From positions 1 to 6,113 of the forward strand of contig CAIXSE010000361.1 in assembly GCA_903921965.1 (NCBI GenBank): DNA of 6,113 nucleotides, given 5' to 3'. The first letter of the stretch is position 1. Each line of letters opens with the position of its first letter. The notes under the pieces are model-generated. The model was not told the DNA's origin, searched no databases, and saw only the letters and a program-made list of their open reading frames with translations. The position numbers and the translations under genes are program-made. Source of the stretch: an uncultured Thermoleophilia bacterium. GTDB lineage: Bacteria > Actinomycetota > Thermoleophilia > UBA2241. Below are positions 1 to 4,124 of this stretch, piece after piece.

Positions 1-621
1 GCCACGGCGCCGTTCGTGCCCACGCGGCGCGCCGAGTTCTACAAGGAGGAGGACCGCTTCGTCGAGCTCGGCGAGACGGTGCCCACCTACAAGGAACCGC
101 ACGACGACGAGGTGCACGACCCGGCGGACTACCCCATCGCCGTGCTCTCGCCGCACTCCAAGTGGCGCATCCACTCGAGCTACGCCAACGTGGCGTGGCT
201 GAACGAGATCACCGGCGGCAAGGCGCCGGTGCTGCTGAGCCCCGAGACGGCCGCGCCGCTCGGCATCACCGAAGGCGACCTCGTCGAGCTCCGCAACACG
301 CGCGGCGCCGTGCGCGCCTGGGCGCACCTCACCGACGCGGCCACCCCCGGCACCGCGACGCTGTTCGAGGGCTGGTGGAGCCGCCAGCTCGGCGGCGGCA
401 AGAGCGTGAACGAGCTGACCTCGTCCGAGGTGAACCCCATCCACGAGGTCCACTACGTGGCCAACATGTGGGCGCCCTCGACAGGCTGGAAGGACTGCCG
501 CGCCCAGCTCGTGCGCGTCGCCGACGGCGAGCCGTTCCTGCTGGGGATGCCCGACGGTCTGGAGGAGGAGACGGTGCCGGTCGCCGAAGGCGGCCCGGCA
601 TTGGAGGTGAGTCATGTCTGA
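1..621 (+). CDS. Molybdopterin oxidoreductase catalytic subunit, C-terminal part (5' end outside window)
   Basis: Open from the first base with no start in the window; 206 C-terminal residues are visible. They hold the molydopterin-dinucleotide-binding domain that closes DMSO-reductase-family catalytic subunits: the segment SPHSKWRIHSS followed by WLNEI, then LSPETAAPLGI-EGDLVELRNTRG, a typical cofactor-binding beta-barrel pattern, and a late segment with VNPIHEVHYVANMWAPSTGW. The family transfers oxygen atoms, hydroxyl groups or hydrides at a bis-MGD molybdenum or tungsten centre. The metal ligand and any N-terminal cluster or Tat signal lie upstream and cannot be judged, so the substrate is unknown. 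The stop codon overlaps the next gene by 8 nt, and the two following genes supply an Fe-S and a membrane subunit, so this is subunit A of a respiratory-type ABC complex. Tetrathionate-, polysulfide- or phenylacetyl-CoA-oxidoreductase-like enzymes share this layout. Family assignment is firm, specificity is not. Confidence 0.9.
   Translation, partial: ATAPFVPTRRAEFYKEEDRFVELGETVPTYKEPHDDEVHDPADYPIAVLSPHSKWRIHSSYANVAWLNEITGGKAPVLLSPETAAPLGITEGDLVELRNTRGAVRAWAHLTDAATPGTATLFEGWWSRQLGGGKSVNELTSSEVNPIHEVHYVANMWAPSTGWKDCRAQLVRVADGEPFLLGMPDGLEEETVPVAEGGPALEVSHV
603..610 (+). promoter_or_regulatory. Ribosome binding site of the Fe-S subunit gene
   Basis: GGAGGTGA is a perfect match to the anti-Shine-Dalgarno complement, with the GGAGG core 6 nt before the ATG at 614. 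It lies inside the end of the catalytic-subunit gene and fixes the start of the next gene. Confidence 0.75.
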
Positions 622-1327
622 GAAGGTCTCGCCCATCGAGGCGCTGCCGCCCGCGTCCCGCAAGTGGGGCGAGATCGGCGAGACGTCGGCCACGCCGAGG
701 TGGGGCATGGTGGTCGACCAGGAGCGCTGTGTCGGCTGCTGGTCGTGCTGCGTGATCTGCAAGTCGGAGAACGACGTGCCGCTGGGCATGTGGTGGAACC
801 GCATCGACACGGTGGGCGCGGCGCTCGACACGCCCCGCCGCGTGTTCGGCGAGCTGGAGATGCACTGGATGCCGCTCGCCTGCCAGCACTGCGAGAACCC
901 GGCCTGCACCAAGGTGTGCCCCGTGCAGGCCACCTACTCGCGCGAGGACGGCGTCGTGATGCAGGACACCTCGCGCTGTATCGGCTGCCGCCTGTGCCTC
1001 GTCGCCTGCCCCTACGGCGTGCGCACCTTCAACTGGGGCAAGCCCGACAGGCCCACGAGCTTCGACACCGGCATGGTCGCGCCGCGGCCGGTCGGCACCA
1101 TGGAGAAGTGCACCTTCTGCGTGCACCGCCTCACCGACGGGCAGGTGCCCTCGTGCGTGTGGTCCTGCCCGGCCCAGGCGCGGATCTTCGGCGACCTCGA
1201 CGACCCGGAGAGCCGCGTGAGCACGCTGATCAGGGAACGCGGCGGCGAGCAGCTGCTGGAGGACCGCGGGACCGACCCGCGCGTCTTCTACCTGCCGCCG
1301 CGACGGAAGAGGGGGCTGGACACATGA
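614..1327 (+). CDS. Four-cluster [4Fe-4S] electron-transfer subunit (DmsB/PsrB/NrfC-like)
   Basis: A 237-aa ferredoxin-like subunit that wires the molybdenum site to the membrane subunit. Four complete cysteine motifs are visible: C39/C42/C45/C49 (C-x2-C-x2-C-x3-C), C90/C93/C98/C102 (C-x2-C-x4-C-x3-C), C122/C125/C128/C132 (C-x2-C-x2-C-x3-CPYG) and C166/C169/C181/C185 (C-x2-C-x11-C-x3-CP). This matches the usual four [4Fe-4S] clusters; C46 is an extra cysteine inside the first motif. The tail DPRVFYLPP is usual for the family. There is no signal peptide, as expected for a subunit that is carried by, or assembles with, its catalytic partner. The ATG is set by a perfect ribosome binding site and overlaps the upstream stop by 8 nt; its own stop overlaps the next start as ATGA, so the three genes are very likely translationally coupled. 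The electron acceptor or donor cannot be read from this subunit. Confidence 0.93.
   Translation: MSEKVSPIEALPPASRKWGEIGETSATPRWGMVVDQERCVGCWSCCVICKSENDVPLGMWWNRIDTVGAALDTPRRVFGELEMHWMPLACQHCENPACTKVCPVQATYSREDGVVMQDTSRCIGCRLCLVACPYGVRTFNWGKPDRPTSFDTGMVAPRPVGTMEKCTFCVHRLTDGQVPSCVWSCPAQARIFGDLDDPESRVSTLIRERGGEQLLEDRGTDPRVFYLPPRRKRGLDT
1308..1315 (+). promoter_or_regulatory. Ribosome binding site of the membrane subunit gene
   Basis: AGAGGGGG is a purine-rich Shine-Dalgarno-like stretch 8 nt before the ATG at 1324. It supports that start over more upstream codons in the same open frame. Confidence 0.55.
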
Positions 1328-2685
1328 GCGCCGCGACCACATCCGCTCCTCCGGCCGCCGGGGCCTCCCGCCGCCGGCGCCTGCCCGTCGTCGACCGCCG
1401 CCTGGCGCTGTGGCTCGCGCTGCTCCTGGCCGGCCTGGCCGTCGGCCTCGCCGCCTGGGGGTACCAGCTGGCCCACGGCCTCGCCGCGACGAACATGCGC
1501 AACCCCATGATGTGGGGCCTCTACATCACGCTCTTCATGTACTTCGTGGGTCTCTCGGCCGGCGGGCTCATCGTCGCCTCCGCCGGCCGCCTGTTCGGGG
1601 CCACGCGCCTCAAGCCCATCGTGCGCGTGGCCGTGCTCGAAGCCACGGTCGCGGTGATGATCGCGGCCCTGCTGCTGCTGCCCGACATCGGCCGCCCCGA
1701 CCGCTTCTACAACCTCGTGCTGCACGCTCACGCCACCTCGCCGCTGATCTGGGACTTCACCATCGTCACCGTCTACTTCCTGCTCTCGGCGGCCTACGTG
1801 TGGGTGTACACGCGCGCCGACCTCGCGCGCCGCGGCAGTCTCCTGGCGCTCGGGACCGGGACGTCCGAGAAGGAGCTGCGCCGCGACGACCTCGCCAAGG
1901 GCGTGCTCGCGGCGGTCGGCCTGCCCGCGGCGATCCTGCTGCACTCCATCACCTCCTGGATCTTCGGCCTGCAGATCTCGCGCGGCTTCTGGTACTCGGC
2001 GGTGATGGCGCCGCTGTTCATCGCCTCCGCGCTCGTCTCGGGCACCGGCCTCATGATCCTGCTGGCGCTGGTGATGCGCCGCTTCGGCCGCGTCGCGTTC
2101 AAGGACCGGCTCGTCGCCTACCTCGGCGGCATGCTGGCGGTGTTCGTCGCCGTCGAGGCCTTCCTCGTCTTCTCCGAGATGCTCACCGGGGGATACCCTG
2201 GGGCGGCGTATGAGGCCGACCCGGTGCGGCGCCTTCTCTATGGGCCCTACGCGCCGTTCTTCTGGTTCGAGGTCGTCGTCGGGCTGGCCATCCCGTTCGT
2301 CCTGCTGGCCGTGCCGCGCCTGCGGCGCAGCGTGCCGCTGGTGGCCGTGGCCTCGGCGCTCGCGGTCGCCGGCATCCTGATCCACCGCGTGAACATCGTC
2401 CTGAACGGCCTGTCCTACGTGACGGTGCCGTACCCGCCGGGCGTCTCCATCGGCACCGCCCAGCCGCAGGGGGCGACCTCGTTCCTGATGCACTACTTCT
2501 ACCGGCCGAGCCTCATCGAGTACCTCGTCGCGCTCGGCGTGCTGTGTTTCGGCGGCCTCGTGTTCACCCTGGCCGCCTGGATCCTGCCGCTGAAGGAGAA
2601 GGACCCCGCGTACGACGGGGGCGACGGTGCGGGCCTCGCGGAGCGCGGCGACGCCCCCGCGGACGCCGGACCGGAGTGCGCATGA
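1324..2685 (+). CDS. nrfD: NrfD/PsrC-type integral membrane subunit of a molybdoenzyme complex
   Basis: A 453-aa polytopic protein (nrfD is used as the family name only). Ten hydrophobic segments can be read, near residues 27-50, 62-88, 99-120, 140-163, 193-217, 223-251, 263-287, 312-331, 337-362 and 397-422. That is the ten-helix form of the NrfD family (TtrC/DsrP/ActC type), larger than the eight-helix PsrC. Family-like features are MWGLYITLF-YFVGLSAGG (residues 63-81), PDIGRPDRFYN after helix 3, HSITSWIFGLQ in helix 5, and HRVNIVLNG in helix 9. Such subunits anchor the Fe-S subunit and exchange electrons with menaquinone, with no haem in most cases. The N-terminus has RRRR (16-19), consistent with a cytoplasmic start, and about 30 hydrophilic residues follow the last helix. 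The open frame continues far upstream, but ATG 1324 overlaps the previous stop (ATGA) and has a ribosome binding site. Confidence 0.92.
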   Translation: MSAATTSAPPAAGASRRRRLPVVDRRLALWLALLLAGLAVGLAAWGYQLAHGLAATNMRNPMMWGLYITLFMYFVGLSAGGLIVASAGRLFGATRLKPIVRVAVLEATVAVMIAALLLLPDIGRPDRFYNLVLHAHATSPLIWDFTIVTVYFLLSAAYVWVYTRADLARRGSLLALGTGTSEKELRRDDLAKGVLAAVGLPAAILLHSITSWIFGLQISRGFWYSAVMAPLFIASALVSGTGLMILLALVMRRFGRVAFKDRLVAYLGGMLAVFVAVEAFLVFSEMLTGGYPGAAYEADPVRRLLYGPYAPFFWFEVVVGLAIPFVLLAVPRLRRSVPLVAVASALAVAGILIHRVNIVLNGLSYVTVPYPPGVSIGTAQPQGATSFLMHYFYRPSLIEYLVALGVLCFGGLVFTLAAWILPLKEKDPAYDGGDGAGLAERGDAPADAGPECA

Positions 2686-2694
2686 TGCCTCTCG

Positions 2695-2709
2695 TACGCC
2701 GACGGCGTA
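2695..2709. promoter_or_regulatory. Perfect 15-bp palindrome, candidate operator
   Basis: TACGCCGACGGCGTA is a perfect 7-bp inverted repeat around a single central A, placed 11-25 nt before the regulator start. Its last two bases are the first two of the proposed -10 box, so a bound protein would block the promoter. An Rrf2 autoregulatory operator is the simplest reading. It could also be a weak RNA hairpin after the nrfD stop, but it has no T tract. Confidence 0.45.
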
Positions 2710-2713
2710 GACT
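2708..2713 (+). promoter_or_regulatory. -10 box (TAGACT) giving a leaderless regulator mRNA
   Basis: TAGACT matches the TAnnnT form of an actinobacterial -10 box. Exactly six bases separate it from the GTG start of the regulator, which would put +1 on the G of GTG. No Shine-Dalgarno sequence precedes that GTG (the six bases are GGCGCC), which fits leaderless translation. No good -35 match is seen at the expected distance. Confidence 0.5.
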
Positions 2714-2719
2714 GGCGCC

Positions 2720-3172
2720 GTGCGACTGGAGCTGACAAAACGGGGCGACTACGCGGTGCGCGCCATGCTGGCGCTCGCCTGCGGCGACGGCGGGCGCATG
2801 CTGAGCGCGCCGCGCATCGCCGAGGAGATGACGATCCCGCCGCGCTTCCTGCCCCAGGTGATGGGCGACCTCGTCCGTGCCGAGCTCGTGGTGAGCGAGC
2901 CCGGCCGGGCGGGGGGCTACCGCCTCGCCCGGCCGGCTTCGTCGATCAGCCTGCTGACGATCATCGAGGCCATCGAGGGCGACAGCCGCCGCCAGACCTG
3001 CGTGCTCCGCGGCGGCCCCTGCTCGAAGGACGGGCTCTGCGCCGTGCACGCGGCCTTCTTCGCGGCGGAGGACACGCTGGTCCGGACGCTCGACGGCGTC
3101 ACGCTGGCCGACGTCGCCGGCCCGGGCCCTGACTGCCGGTACCCCGTGGGCGGACCCCCCGCCGGCGCCTGA
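2720..3172 (+). CDS. Rrf2-family iron-sulfur transcription regulator (IscR-like)
   Basis: A 150-aa protein of normal Rrf2 length. The start MRLELTKRGDYAVRAMLALA is the family's hallmark first helix, so the GTG start is preferred over the ATG 45 nt downstream, which would remove it. A winged helix-turn-helix follows: SAPRIAEEMTIPPRFLPQVM (29-48) as the recognition region, and GRAGGYRLARP (62-72) as the wing. The sensor part has C94, C101, C107 and H110 (C-x6-C-x5-C-x2-H). This closely mirrors the three cysteines and one histidine that hold the [2Fe-2S] cluster in IscR, so cluster binding is likely; C139 is an extra cysteine near the C-terminus. Rrf2 proteins sense iron-sulfur status, oxygen, NO or redox state. 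It lies 34 nt after the nrfD-type gene in the same direction but seems to have its own promoter. Targets are unknown; the neighbouring Fe-S-rich operons and its own gene are candidates. Confidence 0.92.
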   Translation: MRLELTKRGDYAVRAMLALACGDGGRMLSAPRIAEEMTIPPRFLPQVMGDLVRAELVVSEPGRAGGYRLARPASSISLLTIIEAIEGDSRRQTCVLRGGPCSKDGLCAVHAAFFAAEDTLVRTLDGVTLADVAGPGPDCRYPVGGPPAGA

Positions 3173-3187
3173 CGGCACGCGCCGGCG
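3160..3187. repeat. 9-bp inverted repeat spanning the regulator stop codon
   Basis: CGCCGGCGC and GCGCCGGCG form a 9-bp perfect stem around a 10-nt loop (CTGACGGCAC) that contains the regulator's TGA. It may add to termination or stabilise the 3' end, but such GC palindromes also arise by chance in this base composition. Confidence 0.35.
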
Positions 3188-3209
3188 CGGCCGAAGGTCC
3201 GGACGTGCA

Positions 3210-3241
3210 GAAGGGGCGGGGCCGCAAGGCCCCGCCCCTTC
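3210..3241. terminator. Strong intrinsic-type terminator hairpin between convergent genes
   Basis: GAAGGGGCGGGGCC pairs perfectly over 14 bp with GGCCCCGCCCCTTC around a GCAA loop (GNRA type). On the plus strand it is followed by GTCTTGTCC, only mildly T-rich. It lies 37 nt after the regulator stop and about 50 nt from the end of the opposing gene, so it probably terminates the plus-strand unit and may act from both sides. The A-A/T-T pairs near the base of the stem resemble bidirectional terminators. Confidence 0.8.
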
Positions 3242-3256
3242 GTCTTGTCCGCAAGA

Positions 3257-3277
3257 GCCGGCCGCGATCCGGCCGGC
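3257..3277. terminator. Second hairpin, possible terminator of the minus-strand unit
   Basis: GCCGGCCG and CGGCCGGC form an 8-bp stem with a CGATC loop, 13 nt beyond the stop of the minus-strand iron-sulfur gene. On the minus strand it is followed by TCTTGCGGAC, a very short T-rich run. It is weaker than the neighbouring 14-bp hairpin. Confidence 0.4.
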
Positions 3278-3290
3278 GCTCAGCTCCGGC

Positions 3291-4124
3291 TCAGGCCTTC
3301 CAGACGGCGATGTCGCCCACGTTGATGTCGGCGGTCGCGTCCACCGGCCCCATCTTCACGGGCAGGTAGCCGGCCTTCTCGATGAGCAGCGTGTAGGTGC
3401 CCGGCCCGAGGTCATTGAGCCAGAAGTCGCCGTAGCTGTCGGTCGCGGCCGAGCAGCTCGCGCCGCTCGCCGTGTTGGTGGCGGTGACCTTCGCACCCTC
3501 GGTGCACTCGTCGGCCTCGCTGTCGAACACGGCGCCGGCGATGAACGGCTTCGGCAGGCCCTTGTAGAAGACGCGCGGCTTGACGTCCTCGTGGCCGGCC
3601 TTGAGCACGGCCTCGGCCCTGGCCACGAGCGCCTGGATCGCCGGGTCGTCCTCGTCGCCGAAGGTGAACGCCCCGGTGGGGCAGGCGTCGACGCAGCGCG
3701 GCTCGGTCCAGCCGTCGTCCAGCAGGTGCGCGCAGAACGTGCACTTCTGGGCGATGTTCAGCGAGTCGTTGAAGTAGATGACGTCCTCGTACGGGCACGC
3801 CTCCAGACAGAGCTGGTTGCCGCGGCACTTGTCGGGGTCGATGATCACGGCCCCGTCGTCGCGCTTGTAGATCGCGTCGGCGTTGCAGGCCGGGATGCAC
3901 GGAGCGTCGTCGCAGTGCTGGCAGATGCTGTGCGCGTAGGTGACCTTCACCTTCGGCACCTGGCCGCGCACCATGTCGGTGATCTTGTTCCAGTACTGGC
4001 CGGTGTCGGGCTGCGGCTTGGCGATCGGCGACCAGTCGTTGGCCACGTGCTCGTCCTTGCAGGCGACCTGGCAGTTGTAGCAGCCGTTGCAGATGTCGTA
4101 GTCGATGACGAGGACCTTGCCCAT
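3291..4124 (-). CDS. Transhydroxylase-type iron-sulfur small subunit with C-terminal beta-sandwich domain (AthS-like)
   Basis: A 277-aa electron-transfer subunit. The N-terminal ferredoxin part has C12/C15/C18/C22, C68/C71/C76/C80 and C128/C131/C144/C148 complete, but the third motif reads CRGNQLCLEAC, with N103 where the second cysteine should be (C100, C106 and C110 remain). After the conserved KPRVFYKGLP (182-191) comes a carboxypeptidase-regulatory/Ig-like beta domain (about 194-277): EGAKVTATN, DSYGDFWLNDLGPGTYTLLIEKAGY. The same order of parts, similar length (274 aa) and shared phrases such as QKCT-CAHLLDD occur in the small subunit of Pelobacter pyrogallol transhydroxylase, as recalled. 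The subunit is probably cytoplasmic, with no signal peptide. The start is fixed by GGGGAGGG and by a TGATG overlap with the catalytic gene; the same frame is open for 77 codons upstream, but that stretch is arginine-rich shadow sequence. The related catechol dehydroxylases are an alternative identity. Confidence 0.88.
   Translation of the reverse strand: MGKVLVIDYDICNGCYNCQVACKDEHVANDWSPIAKPQPDTGQYWNKITDMVRGQVPKVKVTYAHSICQHCDDAPCIPACNADAIYKRDDGAVIIDPDKCRGNQLCLEACPYEDVIYFNDSLNIAQKCTFCAHLLDDGWTEPRCVDACPTGAFTFGDEDDPAIQALVARAEAVLKAGHEDVKPRVFYKGLPKPFIAGAVFDSEADECTEGAKVTATNTASGASCSAATDSYGDFWLNDLGPGTYTLLIEKAGYLPVKMGPVDATADINVGDIAVWKA

Noticed and set aside
664..1323. Upstream in-frame extension of the NrfD-type gene
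   Set aside because: It would overlap the entire Fe-S subunit gene and encodes no helix or family feature; ATG 1324 overlaps the previous stop.
329..1342. 337-codon minus-strand frame opposite the Fe-S subunit
   Set aside because: Low-complexity Arg/Ala-rich translation; the plus strand has four intact cluster motifs.
1288..2493. Long open frame of 401 codons antisense to the NrfD-type gene
   Set aside because: Its translation is rich in Arg, His, Gly and Asp with no family pattern, and the plus strand here encodes a clear ten-helix membrane protein. It is a high-GC shadow.
2685..2690. -35 box for the regulator promoter
   Set aside because: ATGCCT at the expected distance has little similarity to TTGACA, so only the -10 element is reported.
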